NCBI GenBank assembly: GCA_038125995.1
Contig: JAYPEX010000004.1
Span: 1 to 64,000 of the forward strand
Source: MAG-120531 sp038125995
GTDB taxonomy: Bacteria; Bacteroidota; Bacteroidia; Flavobacteriales; Flavobacteriaceae
Direction: 5' to 3'
Length of the DNA stretch: 64,000 nt
Part shown: positions 26,906-35,627 of the stretch, one piece after another
Layout of the letters: every line of letters starts with the position of its first letter
Position numbering within the stretch: position 1 is the first letter of the stretch
Translations under genes and position numbers: made by a program
The notes under the pieces: generated by a model
Database searches by the model: none
Seen by the model: the letters and a program-made list of their open reading frames with translations, nothing else
Told to the model about the DNA's origin: nothing

Positions 26906-27835
26906 ATGAGTAATCTTAGTAAAATTGAAGTTTTTTGTCCTGGAACCATCGCCAATGTTTCCTGTGGATTTGATGTAATGGGATTGGCTCTTGACGGTAT
27001 TGGGGATCGAATGCTCGTTCGAAAATCAAATCAAAAAGGGATCAGAATCACTAAAATTGAAGGTCAGAACCTTCCCTTAGAAACTGAAAAGAATGTTGCT
27101 GGAGTAGCTGGTTTAAAACTATTAGAGCATTTAAATTCTGATCAGGGATTTGAAATCGAAATCTATAAAAATATTAAGGCTGGAAGTGGCATCGGATCCT
27201 CTGCAGCAAGTTCTGCAGGTGCTGTATGGGGAATCAACTACCTACTAGGTAAACCTCTTTCGAGAAAAGAACTTGTTGAATTTGCCATGGAAGGTGAGCG
27301 TTTAGCATCGGGCGTGGCTCATGCTGACAATGTAGCTCCTGCTCTACTTGGAGGTTTTACATTAGTTCGTTCTTATGAGCCATTAGATGTGATTTCACTA
27401 CCACATCCATCAGAATTATACGCAACTGTCATTCACCCTAAAATAGAAGTTAAAACAGCCGATTCTAGAAGAATTCTCAAGCAAAATATCACCATGAAAC
27501 AAGCCATCACTCAGTGGGGGAATGTCGGTGGCTTAGTAGCAGGATTATTTAAAGAGGATTACGATTTAATCAGCAGGTCACTTGAAGATGTTATTGTAGA
27601 ACCCATACGTTCTATTTTAATACCTGAATTTGATCGTATTAAATCATCAGCAAAAAAAGTTGGAGCTCTTGGAAGTGGAATCTCGGGATCTGGACCTTCT
27701 GTTTTTGCACTCAGTAAAGGAGAAACCACTGCAAAAGCAGTGGCTCAGCAAATGAAAAACATCTATACCCCACTTGGAATTGATTTTGAAATCCATATTT
27801 CAAAAATCAATACCGAAGGAGTTAAACAATTGTAA
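26906..27835 (+). CDS. thrB: Homoserine kinase
   Basis: A 309-residue GHMP-family kinase that phosphorylates homoserine to O-phosphohomoserine. The GHMP nucleotide motif is visible as KAGSGIGSSAASSAG (about 91-105). The N-terminus reads VFCPGTIANVSCGFDVMGLAL and the C-terminal glycine motif ALGSGISGSGPSVFAL, all typical of ThrB. It lies 27 nt after thrA, and the thrC start follows its stop after 4 nt. It supplies the substrate for the next gene product. Confidence 0.95.
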   Translation: MSNLSKIEVFCPGTIANVSCGFDVMGLALDGIGDRMLVRKSNQKGIRITKIEGQNLPLETEKNVAGVAGLKLLEHLNSDQGFEIEIYKNIKAGSGIGSSAASSAGAVWGINYLLGKPLSRKELVEFAMEGERLASGVAHADNVAPALLGGFTLVRSYEPLDVISLPHPSELYATVIHPKIEVKTADSRRILKQNITMKQAITQWGNVGGLVAGLFKEDYDLISRSLEDVIVEPIRSILIPEFDRIKSSAKKVGALGSGISGSGPSVFALSKGETTAKAVAQQMKNIYTPLGIDFEIHISKINTEGVKQL

Positions 27836-27839
27836 GTAC

Positions 27840-29138
27840 ATGAATTATTTCAGTTTAAATACACCAGAACACATCAGCAGCTTTAAAGATGCTGTCATTA
27901 GAGGAATTGCCCCGGATAAGGGCTTGTACTTTCCGGAATCAATTACTGCACTAGATCCTTCTTTTTTTGAAACGATTCAGAACTTTTCAACTGAAGATCT
28001 GGCCTATGAGGCCATTCATCAATTTGTTGGTAATGAAATACCAGAAGAAGAACTCAGAAATATTCTTTCTGAAGTATTGGATTTTGAGTTTCCAGTGGTT
28101 GAATTGGAAAAAAATATCGCAACTCTAGAACTCTTTCACGGACCGACAATGGCTTTCAAGGATGTTGGAGCCCGATTTATGGCACGTTGCTTAGGCTATT
28201 TCTCAAAACAATCAAATACCAAAGAGAATGTAACTGTACTCGTTGCAACTTCCGGAGATACTGGTGGAGCTGTTGCAAATGGTTTTTTAGGCGTTGAAGG
28301 TATTGATGTAGTTATTTTGTATCCCAAAGGTAAAGTCAGCCCTATACAAGAAAAACAATTGACCACTCTTGGTCAAAACATAAGAGCACTTGAAGTTGAA
28401 GGGAGTTTTGACGATTGTCAGGCCTTTGTTAAAAAAGCCTTTTTAGATAAATCCATTACCGATCATATCAAATTGACTTCAGCAAACTCGATTAATGTAG
28501 CGCGATGGTTACCTCAGATGCTCTATTATTTCTTAGCCTATAAGCAAGTTAAGAACAAAGCTGAAAAACTGGCATTCTCAGTTCCATCTGGCAACTTTGG
28601 GAATATTTGCGCTGGTATTGTCGCATACAAATTGGGACTTCCAGTGGATCACTTCATTGCATCGACCAATATCAATAGAGTGATTCCAGATTATATGGAC
28701 ACTCAAACCTACACTCCTAGAGCTTCAAAGCCAACCATTTCAAACGCTATGGATGTCGGAGACCCCAGTAACTTTATCAGAATTCAAAAGCTCTTTTCTA
28801 ATGATTACGATCAATTAGCAGCCCTATTTTCTTCTGAATCATTCGAGGACGATCAGACTAAGGCTGCGATGCTTAAATTGTTTATCGAAAATGAATACAT
28901 CGCTGATCCTCATGGAGCAGTTGGTTATCTTGGATTAGAATCTTATTTGGAGTATCATCCCGATACCTATGGTATCTTTTTAGAAACAGCTCATCCTGTT
29001 AAATTCTTAGAGGTAGTAGAAGAAACCCTTCATACAAAGGTGGCTATTCCGAAGCAGATACAAAAAGTTATGAGTGGTCAAAAAAAATCGGTTGAAATCG
29101 CCACCTATGAGCAGCTCAAATCCTATTTATTGGATTGA
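27840..29138 (+). CDS. thrC: Threonine synthase
   Basis: This PLP enzyme of 432 residues converts O-phosphohomoserine to threonine, completing the operon pathway. The PLP lysine lies in the FHGPTMAFKDVGARFMARC motif near residues 100-118. A phosphate-binding loop SGDTGGAVANGF and SGNFGNICAG further along fit the family. I chose the ATG at 27840, 4 nt after thrB, because it gives MNYFSLNTPEHISSF, the usual Bacteroidota N-terminus; a GTG-type or other start upstream (27774) would overlap thrB by 60 nt in another frame. Confidence 0.95.
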   Translation: MNYFSLNTPEHISSFKDAVIRGIAPDKGLYFPESITALDPSFFETIQNFSTEDLAYEAIHQFVGNEIPEEELRNILSEVLDFEFPVVELEKNIATLELFHGPTMAFKDVGARFMARCLGYFSKQSNTKENVTVLVATSGDTGGAVANGFLGVEGIDVVILYPKGKVSPIQEKQLTTLGQNIRALEVEGSFDDCQAFVKKAFLDKSITDHIKLTSANSINVARWLPQMLYYFLAYKQVKNKAEKLAFSVPSGNFGNICAGIVAYKLGLPVDHFIASTNINRVIPDYMDTQTYTPRASKPTISNAMDVGDPSNFIRIQKLFSNDYDQLAALFSSESFEDDQTKAAMLKLFIENEYIADPHGAVGYLGLESYLEYHPDTYGIFLETAHPVKFLEVVEETLHTKVAIPKQIQKVMSGQKKSVEIATYEQLKSYLLD

Positions 29139-29180
29139 TTTCATTTGAATTAAAAGCATTTCTAAAATAGTTGTAAGTCT

Positions 29181-29212
29181 TTGTGAGATTCTTGAAAAGA
29201 ATACTATTTTTA
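29181..29212 (+). promoter_or_regulatory. Putative promoter of gcvT
   Basis: TTG (29181-29183) is followed after 21 nt by TATTTTTA (29205-29212), which differs from the TANNTTTG consensus only at the last base. The expected start of transcription lies about 20 nt before the gcvT ATG. Confidence 0.45.
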
Positions 29213-29238
29213 CAGACAAATTAAATGTCAACACCCTC

Positions 29239-30324
29239 ATGAAGACGATAGCTTTAAACGACAAACACCTATCTTTGGGAGCAAAGATGGTTCCATTTGC
29301 AGGATTTAATATGCCTGTATCCTACGCTGGAGTGAATATAGAACACCAAGTAGTCAGAGAATCTGTAGGCGTATTTGATGTTTCTCATATGGGAGAATTC
29401 TTTATTTCAGGTCCTAATTCTGAAGCGCTTTTACAAAGAATTTGTTCTAATGATATTAGCAAAATAACGATCGGACAAGCACAATACAACTGTATGCCTA
29501 ATGAAAAGGGAGGAATTGTAGATGATTTAATCGTTTATAAAATGGGTGAAGATTCCTACATGGCTGTTGTCAACGCATCGAATATCGATAAAGACTTTGC
29601 TCATATTTCAAAGTACAACAGTGAATTTGGAGCAACTTTGGTCAATCATTCAGATAATTATTCGCTTTTAGCAGTCCAAGGACCAAAAGCTACCGAATTA
29701 ATACAACAGTTAACAGAGGTTTATCTATCTGCTATTAAATTTTATCATTTTGATGTGGGGAGACTTGCTGGAATTAATAACATCATTATCTCAGCTACTG
29801 GATATACAGGTTCTGGAGGATTTGAGCTCTATTGTAAAAACGAAGATGCTGAAGCGCTATGGGATGCAATTTTCAAGGCTGGCGAATCATTTGGCATTCA
29901 ACCTATTGGACTTGCAGCGAGAGACACACTTCGATTAGAGATGGGGTATTGTCTTTATGGGAATGATATAGACGATACGACTTCTCCACTGGCTGCTGGA
30001 TTGGGATGGATTACAAAATTTACCAAGGATTTTATTAATTCTGAATCCCTCGCCTTAGAGAAAGAACAAGGATGCAGTCAAAAACTAGTTGGATTTATCT
30101 TAGAAGAAAGAGGAATTCCAAGAACAGGATACGAGATTGTCGATCAAGATGGTATTGTTATTGGTAAAGTTACCTCTGGCACCATGTCTCCTTCTCTGTC
30201 TAAAGGAATTGGATTGGGCTATATAACGGCTTCACATTCAAAGATCGATACTCCAATTTGGATTCAGATCAGAAAAAACAAGGTGGCTGCAACCATCACA
30301 AAACTGCCTTTTTACAAACAATAA
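29239..30324 (+). CDS. gcvT: Glycine cleavage system aminomethyltransferase (T protein)
   Basis: The 361-residue T protein transfers the methylene group from lipoyl-bound aminomethyl to tetrahydrofolate, releasing ammonia. The N-terminus (KMVPFAGFNMPVSY) and the SHMGEF motif near 49-54 are typical, as are GYTGSGGFELY (about 186-196) and AARDTLRLEMGYCLYG (about 227-242). The other glycine cleavage genes are not nearby, which is common in flavobacteria. A small pterin-dehydratase-like gene follows 13 nt later, so a shared folate/pterin theme is possible though unproven. Confidence 0.95.
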   Translation: MKTIALNDKHLSLGAKMVPFAGFNMPVSYAGVNIEHQVVRESVGVFDVSHMGEFFISGPNSEALLQRICSNDISKITIGQAQYNCMPNEKGGIVDDLIVYKMGEDSYMAVVNASNIDKDFAHISKYNSEFGATLVNHSDNYSLLAVQGPKATELIQQLTEVYLSAIKFYHFDVGRLAGINNIIISATGYTGSGGFELYCKNEDAEALWDAIFKAGESFGIQPIGLAARDTLRLEMGYCLYGNDIDDTTSPLAAGLGWITKFTKDFINSESLALEKEQGCSQKLVGFILEERGIPRTGYEIVDQDGIVIGKVTSGTMSPSLSKGIGLGYITASHSKIDTPIWIQIRKNKVAATITKLPFYKQ

Positions 30325-30337
30325 ACAAACAATTAAA

Positions 30338-30643
30338 ATGTCAGATAATAAATTAGTAAAACTAACAGAAGAAGAAATCAAAGAAAATTTAAAGCACCTA
30401 CCGCATTGGGGATATAAAGAAGACTCTTTGATGAGCAGCTTTCAGTTTCAAGATTTTAAAGAAACCTTTTCGGCAATGACACGAATAGCATTTGAATGTG
30501 AGAAACTAGGTCATTACCCAAAATGGACAAACACTTTCAATACACTTCTAGTGAGCATTCAAACACCTTCAATAAAAGGAGTTTCTATCAATGATTTTGC
30601 TCTAGCTGAGCGTATCGAACGTTGTATTTCAAACGGAGAATAA
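30338..30643 (+). CDS. Pterin-4a-carbinolamine dehydratase-like protein with altered active site
   Basis: A 101-residue protein of the PCD/DCoH family, which normally dehydrates 4a-hydroxytetrahydrobiopterin. It has the fold markers WGYKEDSL, EKLGHYPKWTNTFN and SINDFALAERIE. The canonical site has two consecutive histidines and a later histidine after a threonine. Here the second histidine is tyrosine (GHYPKW) and the later one is proline (IQTPSIKG); the first histidine and the aspartate are kept. It may be catalytically weak or have another role. No phenylalanine hydroxylase is adjacent. It lies 13 nt after gcvT and is probably co-transcribed. Confidence 0.8.
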   Translation: MSDNKLVKLTEEEIKENLKHLPHWGYKEDSLMSSFQFQDFKETFSAMTRIAFECEKLGHYPKWTNTFNTLLVSIQTPSIKGVSINDFALAERIERCISNGE

Positions 30644-30656
30644 GAAGTCGTTAACG

Positions 30657-30688
30657 TTGATTAGTTTAGCTACTTTTTTCTATTTTTG
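30657..30688 (+). promoter_or_regulatory. Promoter of the yebC-family gene
   Basis: TTG (30657-30659), a 21-nt spacer and TATTTTTG (30681-30688) match the Bacteroidota promoter fully. The transcript would start near 30695, about 22 nt before the ATG. Confidence 0.65.
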
Positions 30689-30716
30689 CAACTATTAAAC
30701 AAATTTCAGACAGATT

Positions 30717-31427
30717 ATGGGAAGAGCTTTTGAATTTAGAAAAGCACGTAAAATGAAGCGTTGGTCAGCAATGTCCAAAGCATTTACTCGTATTGGAAAG
30801 GATATTGTAATGGCCGTTAAAGAAGGGGGTCCTGATCCTGATTCGAATTCTAGGTTACGCGCTGTGATTCAAAACGCCAAGTCTGTCAATATGCCAAAGG
30901 ATAATATCGAACGCGCTATCAAACGCGCTAGCGATAAGAGCCAAGGCGACTATAAAGAAGTTCTTTTTGAAGGATATGCTCCTCATGGAATTGCTATCCT
31001 TATTGAAACAGCTACTGACAATAATACAAGAACAGTTGCAAATATTCGTTCCTACTTTAACAAATGCGACGGAAACCTAGGCACCTCTGGATCTGTGGAG
31101 TTTATGTTTGATCACACATGTAACTTTAGAATCAACGGGGAAGGCATAGATCCTGAGGAATTGGAATTAGAAATGATCGATTTTGGAGCTGAGGAGGTAT
31201 TTGCTGATGAAGACGGTATCCATATTTATGCTCCTTTTGAAAGTTTTGGTGCCATTCAAAAAGAATTAGAAAGCAGAGAAATTGAAATTCTCTCTTCTGG
31301 ATTTGATCGTATTCCTCAAGTAACCAAAGCACTTAGTGAAGAAGAAAAAGCAGATGTTGAAAAGCTTTTAGAAAAGATCGAAGAAGACGACGATGTTCAG
31401 AATGTCTTCCATACCATGGAAGAATAA
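30717..31427 (+). CDS. YebC/PmpR family protein (TACO1-like)
   Basis: A 236-residue YebC-family protein. It starts with the conserved MGRAFEFRKARKMKRWSAM and continues with FTRIGKDIVMAVKEGGPDP and GYAPHGIAILIE. Family members have been described as DNA-binding regulators. YebC/TACO1 proteins have more recently been reported to ease translation of difficult (for example proline-rich) stretches, so the older regulator name may mislead. The length and all three domains look complete. It has its own promoter and is convergent with the acyltransferase gene, 9 nt away. Confidence 0.93.
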   Translation: MGRAFEFRKARKMKRWSAMSKAFTRIGKDIVMAVKEGGPDPDSNSRLRAVIQNAKSVNMPKDNIERAIKRASDKSQGDYKEVLFEGYAPHGIAILIETATDNNTRTVANIRSYFNKCDGNLGTSGSVEFMFDHTCNFRINGEGIDPEELELEMIDFGAEEVFADEDGIHIYAPFESFGAIQKELESREIEILSSGFDRIPQVTKALSEEEKADVEKLLEKIEEDDDVQNVFHTMEE

Positions 31428-31436
31428 AATAGAATT

Positions 31437-31970
31437 TTAAGTATTCTTTGGTATTTTACCCACAGCATCTTTATAAAATGATTTGATAAAGGCCATGTCC
31501 TTATCGATATCCTCTGTGGTGTAAAATGGTGGAGCAATTCGAATTTCTTTTTTTGAATAATCCATAGCGATCATCACAACAGGAACTCCTGCCCCTTTGG
31601 CAATGTAATAAAATCCTGTTCGCCACTCAGAAACCTTTTTACGTGTTCCCTCTGGAGCGAGTGCTAATCTAAATGTTTGATTCTTTTGAAAGACTTCAAC
31701 TATCGATTGAACTGAATTTTTATTTCCTGATCGATCCACTGGTGCTCCTCCTGTTGCCCTAAAGAACCAGCCAATAGGCCATTTAAACAAACTGGATTTT
31801 CCGATATAATTCGTCTTTAATTTTAAAATATAACGCACCGTAATCCCCAATATAAAATCCCAATTAGAAGTATGGGGAGCTGCAATAATTACGTATTTAT
31901 CCAATTGTGAAAATTCTCCTTTAACTGACCATCCCAATAAACGAAATATAAAAGCGACTAACTTTCTCAT
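31437..31970 (-). CDS. 1-acyl-sn-glycerol-3-phosphate acyltransferase-like protein
   Basis: A 177-residue membrane-associated acyltransferase of the PlsC type. It has an acyltransferase HxxxxD motif (HTSNWD near 33-38), a GGAPVDR block and APEGTR (about 107-112), matching the four-block layout. The ATG at 31968-31970 overlaps the stop of the HAD gene as TAATG, a translational coupling arrangement, and gives a normal hydrophobic N-terminus. A longer frame to 32054 was rejected because it runs through the HAD coding region with charged, non-conserved residues. It lies last in a four-gene operon with kdsB, so a role in lipid or LPS synthesis is plausible. Confidence 0.85.
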   Translation of the reverse strand: MRKLVAFIFRLLGWSVKGEFSQLDKYVIIAAPHTSNWDFILGITVRYILKLKTNYIGKSSLFKWPIGWFFRATGGAPVDRSGNKNSVQSIVEVFQKNQTFRLALAPEGTRKKVSEWRTGFYYIAKGAGVPVVMIAMDYSKKEIRIAPPFYTTEDIDKDMAFIKSFYKDAVGKIPKNT

Positions 31971-32665
31971 TACAAAAATTCTTTTAATTGTCCTATGTGA
32001 TCCAAATGCAAATAGGTGTCTTCTTTTTTTGGTTGAATCAACTCGTGTGCCCATGTGGTATGGAAAGGAATATGGACCGCTTGAGCGCCTAATTCCAAAA
32101 CAGGAAGCACATCGGATTTCAGAGAATTTCCCACCATTAAAAAATGCTTGGAATCAATTTCTAAATGCTCCAATAAATCCATGTAATTTTTGGGCTTTTT
32201 ATCACTCATGACTTCTACGTGATGAAAGAAAATTTCAAGATTAGACTGTTTTAATTTACGTTCTTGATCTAATAAATCACCTTTAGTTAAAACAATGAGT
32301 CTGTAATTTTTGGAAAGATACTCGAGCGTCTCTTCTACTTTCTCAAGTAATTCGACAGGTTTGTGAATCATCTCTTTACCGTATTCAATAATGGTCTGTA
32401 TTACTTTTGGTGAAATTCGTTCATTGGAAAGTTCTATAGCTGTTTCGATCATTGACAATATAAAACCTTTGATTCCATAACCGAATAAAGGAAGGTTTTC
32501 CATCTCTTTTTTAAAGAGCTCCTGATCAATTTTATTTTGTGTCTCGTACTGATCTAAGAGCTGTGCAAACTTTGTTTCAGTATCTCTAAAATAAGTTTCA
32601 TTGACCCAGAGTGTATCATCTGCATCAAATCCAATTACCTTAATATTTGAATAATCTACTTCCAT
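31970..32665 (-). CDS. HAD family hydrolase
   Basis: The 231-residue protein has the HAD nucleophile motif GFDADDTLW at 12-20, a threonine motif near VLTKGD (about 126-131), and the acidic motif MVGNSLKSD (about 179-187). The cap domain is helical. It is a small-molecule phosphatase by family; the substrate is not known. It begins 10 nt inside the end of kdsB. KDO-8-phosphate phosphatase (KdsC) belongs to a shorter, capless HAD group, so this is probably not KdsC despite the neighbour. Its stop overlaps the next start by 1 nt. Confidence 0.85.
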   Translation of the reverse strand: MEVDYSNIKVIGFDADDTLWVNETYFRDTETKFAQLLDQYETQNKIDQELFKKEMENLPLFGYGIKGFILSMIETAIELSNERISPKVIQTIIEYGKEMIHKPVELLEKVEETLEYLSKNYRLIVLTKGDLLDQERKLKQSNLEIFFHHVEVMSDKKPKNYMDLLEHLEIDSKHFLMVGNSLKSDVLPVLELGAQAVHIPFHTTWAHELIQPKKEDTYLHLDHIGQLKEFL

Positions 32666-33384
32666 GCTTTTCGTGCGTTTACGAGATCCTCAGGAGTATC
32701 AATACCGATTCCATCTTGATCTGTGCGTACCATTTTAATCTTTTTCCCGTATTCTAAATAGCGAATTGCTTCGATCTTCTCCGCTGCTTCCAAAGGACCC
32801 ATTTGAAGTTGAGGAAATTCTAATAATGCTTCTTTTCTAAACGCATATATACCTTTGTGCTTATAATAAGTAATCGATTGACCTTGATCTCTTAGATATG
32901 GAATAGGTGCTCTAGAAAAATAAAGGGCATTGGACTGCTGATCGACAATAACTTTGACATTATTAGGGTTTTTAATGGATTCTTGATCTTTAAGTGGATG
33001 CATCAATGAAGCTAAATCGATTTCTTTAGTTGAGTCTACTTCAAATACAGCTATTAATGCTTTAAGACTCTCTTTTTCAATAAAGGGCTCATCACCCTGA
33101 ACATTGATAATAATATCAGCATCAACGTTCTGAGCTGCTGCTGCGATACGATCCGACCCACATTCGTACTCCTGGGTACTTTTAATAACAGTTCCACCAG
33201 CTTCTGTTACAACTTTTTCGATTAGTTCACTATCGGTCACTATATATACCTGATCAAATAAATCAGTATTCATAGTAGCCTCAAGAGTTCTCACAATAAC
33301 CGGAGCTCCGTTCAAATCCTGCATCAACTTAGCTGGAAAACGACTGGCTGCATAACGAGCTGGTATCATTGCAACTATTTTCAT
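32656..33384 (-). CDS. kdsB: 3-deoxy-manno-octulosonate cytidylyltransferase
   Basis: KdsB activates KDO as CMP-KDO for attachment to lipid A in Gram-negative lipopolysaccharide. The 242-residue protein has the nucleotide motif MIPARYAASRFPAKLM (6-21), the INVQGDEPFIE motif near 92-102, and the closing GIGIDTPEDL. These are the family hallmarks. It overlaps the HAD gene by 10 nt and follows the helicase gene by 23 nt. This shows the organism makes a KDO-containing lipopolysaccharide core. Confidence 0.95.
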   Translation of the reverse strand: MKIVAMIPARYAASRFPAKLMQDLNGAPVIVRTLEATMNTDLFDQVYIVTDSELIEKVVTEAGGTVIKSTQEYECGSDRIAAAAQNVDADIIINVQGDEPFIEKESLKALIAVFEVDSTKEIDLASLMHPLKDQESIKNPNNVKVIVDQQSNALYFSRAPIPYLRDQGQSITYYKHKGIYAFRKEALLEFPQLQMGPLEAAEKIEAIRYLEYGKKIKMVRTDQDGIGIDTPEDLVNARKAWK

Positions 33385-33407
33385 AGAATTATTTTACTTT
33401 AAAGATA

Positions 33408-34847
33408 TTACAAAAAGAATTCGTTTTTAAATCCAATCAAATACAATCGATCTTGAGCTCTTGTAATTGCTGTGTAAAGCCATCTCAAGTATTCCTTATC
33501 GACTCCATCAGGCAGATAGGGTTGTTCAACAAAGATTCGTTTCCACTGTCCACCCTGTGATTTATGACAGGTAATCGCATAGGAAAACTTTACTTGTAAA
33601 GCGTTGAAATACTCATTGTTCTTGACTCCCAAATACTTTTTATACTTGGATTTTTCATTCTCATAGTCTTTGAGAACTTCTTGATAAAGCCTGTTAGAGT
33701 CCCCATAGGATAAGGACGGAGACTCCGAACTAATAGTATCGAGCATCAATATCGTATCAAAGGGTTTTTGATTGGGATAATCGACCATTTGAACCCTTAC
33801 CTCAGCAAATTTAAATCCGTATAATTCCTTAAAAGCTCCAATCTCCAATACTTCAATAAGGTCTCCATTTGCAATAAAGCCAACTGTTGAAGTCGTTGGA
33901 AGCCAGAAGTAATTGTTTTTGACCACCATCATATAATCTCCAACCGCTAAATCGTGTTCTAAATACAAAATACGACTGCGAATACTCTCATTGTATAGAT
34001 TTGCTCTTTTGTTAGATCTCACTATAAAAGCTGTTTCCTCCTTCCCTACTTCTCTGTAGGCATCTTCAATGGCTTCTTGAATTTCATTCCCCTCTATGAG
34101 TCTAACAATATCGTTGTATCCGTCAATTTGAAATCTAAAATCTCCATAGAGTTCTTGCTCTAACTGAGAACGTATTTGAGTAGCATTGACTAAGATACCT
34201 GACTGTTGTGTTTGACGAACAACCTCAGAGAGTTCCGATAAGATGACTTCTTTCTGGTAATCGATCTCCAAAACAGAGGAGTCTAAGGCGGGACTAATGT
34301 TGAGTTTTATGGGCTGTAACTGAGCGACATCTCCAACAAACATCAATTTGCAGCGATGCCCCGAATAGACATATTGAATAAGATCTGCTAATAAGGAATC
34401 ATTTTCAAATAGATTTGCCTCTAGAGATCGATCAGAAATCATTGATGCTTCATCTACAATAAACAAAGTGTCTTTGTGCTTGTTTACTCCTAGAGTAAAA
34501 GAAACTCCCCCATTGGATTGTTTCTTTGGAAAATAGATCTTCTTGTGAATCGTGTAGGCCTTCGTATTTGAAAAGCCACTCATCACCTTTGCAGCTCTTC
34601 CTGTAGGCGCTAGTAAGACTGATTTTTTACCAACCGTCCATAATTTGGTAACTAAAGCTCCAATAAGTGTTGTTTTTCCAGTTCCAGCATAGCCTTTAAG
34701 CAAAAACAACTCTTCTTTCTTTTGGCTAAAAATAAAAATAGAGAGTTGTCTTAAAGTATCCTTCTGATCTGTAGTTAATTCATACTCAAATGAACCCTCA
34801 ACTGCACGGTATAAATCTTCTGATTGCATTCCTATCATGGACTTCAA
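33408..34847 (-). CDS. ATP-dependent RecD-like DNA helicase (UvrD-C type)
   Basis: A 479-residue superfamily 1 helicase with Walker A GYAGTGKTTLIG (about 48-59), a DEASMIS Walker B (about 131-137) and the C-terminal SYAITCHKSQGGQWK motif with LYTAITRAQDRLYLIG. This domain order matches stand-alone RecD-like helicases often annotated as exodeoxyribonuclease V alpha-like; no recB or recC gene is present. It may work in DNA repair. Three ATG codons (residues 1, 4 and 7) are possible starts; the position is uncertain by six residues. It heads the helicase-kdsB-HAD-acyltransferase run. Confidence 0.88.
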   Translation of the reverse strand: MKSMIGMQSEDLYRAVEGSFEYELTTDQKDTLRQLSIFIFSQKKEELFLLKGYAGTGKTTLIGALVTKLWTVGKKSVLLAPTGRAAKVMSGFSNTKAYTIHKKIYFPKKQSNGGVSFTLGVNKHKDTLFIVDEASMISDRSLEANLFENDSLLADLIQYVYSGHRCKLMFVGDVAQLQPIKLNISPALDSSVLEIDYQKEVILSELSEVVRQTQQSGILVNATQIRSQLEQELYGDFRFQIDGYNDIVRLIEGNEIQEAIEDAYREVGKEETAFIVRSNKRANLYNESIRSRILYLEHDLAVGDYMMVVKNNYFWLPTTSTVGFIANGDLIEVLEIGAFKELYGFKFAEVRVQMVDYPNQKPFDTILMLDTISSESPSLSYGDSNRLYQEVLKDYENEKSKYKKYLGVKNNEYFNALQVKFSYAITCHKSQGGQWKRIFVEQPYLPDGVDKEYLRWLYTAITRAQDRLYLIGFKNEFFL

Positions 34848-34897
34848 ATATAATCAGGATTTTTAAGCCAAAACCTTTCACGATTAAAAAAAAATTG

Positions 34898-34905
34898 TAG
34901 ATTTG
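34898..34905 (+). promoter_or_regulatory. -7 promoter element of the 34942 gene
   Basis: TAGATTTG matches the consensus exactly, about 37 nt before the ATG at 34942; no good -33 TTG is seen. It covers the TTG at 34903, so that codon is not a likely start. Confidence 0.4.
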
Positions 34906-34941
34906 TCTTTAGTCATAAAATTAAAACAAACTATATCTGTA

Positions 34942-35586
34942 ATGAAAAAACTTATTACACTTGCACTATGGATTTTAGCTGCGGTATTTGGTTATCAAAT
35001 TTATAAATCTGTAAATGCTCCAATTGAGTTTAAGAAAGCAAAGCAAGAACGTTTTCAAGCTGTTGTAAATTCACTCAAGGACATCAGAAACTCTCAAGAA
35101 GCCTACAAAACCGTAAATGGAAAATTTGCTGCTAATTTTGAAACTTTAGTTGAATTTGTTGATAATGGAGAATTTACACTCATTCAAAAGAGAGATTCAT
35201 CTTATATGAAGTTCAATAAAGTTTACGGTATCGATATGCTTGAGGAAGTTCAAATAATCGACACTTTAGGTACTGTTGCTGTGAAAGATTCCATCTTTAA
35301 GAATTCGACTCGTTACAGAACTATGATGAATGTTCCATACGCTCAAAATGGAGAGAAATTCAAAATGGAATCTAAAATCATCTTAAAAGGTGGATACAAG
35401 GCCCCTGTATTTAGAGCTTATGTTGAAAAGAATGTCGTTTTATACGACCAAGCACAAGACTTAGTTGCTAAAGAAAATGCAGCTGTAAGCGTTGAAGAAA
35501 TCAACGGAAATATTATTCAAGTAGGATCGATCAACGATGTAAGCTTGAATGGTAACTGGCCTCCGATATACGACAAAAAACAATAA
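34942..35586 (+). CDS. Conserved hypothetical protein with N-terminal membrane anchor
   Basis: A 214-residue protein I recognise only as a conserved flavobacterial hypothetical. One membrane helix (residues 3-17, KLITLALWILAAVFG) is followed by FKKAKQERFQAVVNSLKDIR and a mixed alpha/beta soluble part ending in NGNWPPIYDKKQ. The anchor-then-helix start looks a little like a type IV pilin or pseudopilin, but no prepilin peptidase site is visible. It is divergent from the helicase operon and directly followed by the DUF3822 gene, rsmD and rnpB. Its function is unknown. The ATG is preferred over the upstream TTG. Confidence 0.75.
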   Translation: MKKLITLALWILAAVFGYQIYKSVNAPIEFKKAKQERFQAVVNSLKDIRNSQEAYKTVNGKFAANFETLVEFVDNGEFTLIQKRDSSYMKFNKVYGIDMLEEVQIIDTLGTVAVKDSIFKNSTRYRTMMNVPYAQNGEKFKMESKIILKGGYKAPVFRAYVEKNVVLYDQAQDLVAKENAAVSVEEINGNIIQVGSINDVSLNGNWPPIYDKKQ

Positions 35587-35627
35587 ATGATAAGGTTATA
35601 GAGACCGAGATTCATACCAATTATAAG

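Noticed and set aside
31970..32665. HAD protein as KdsC because it neighbours kdsB
   Set aside because: KdsC enzymes are shorter and capless; this one has a helical cap region.
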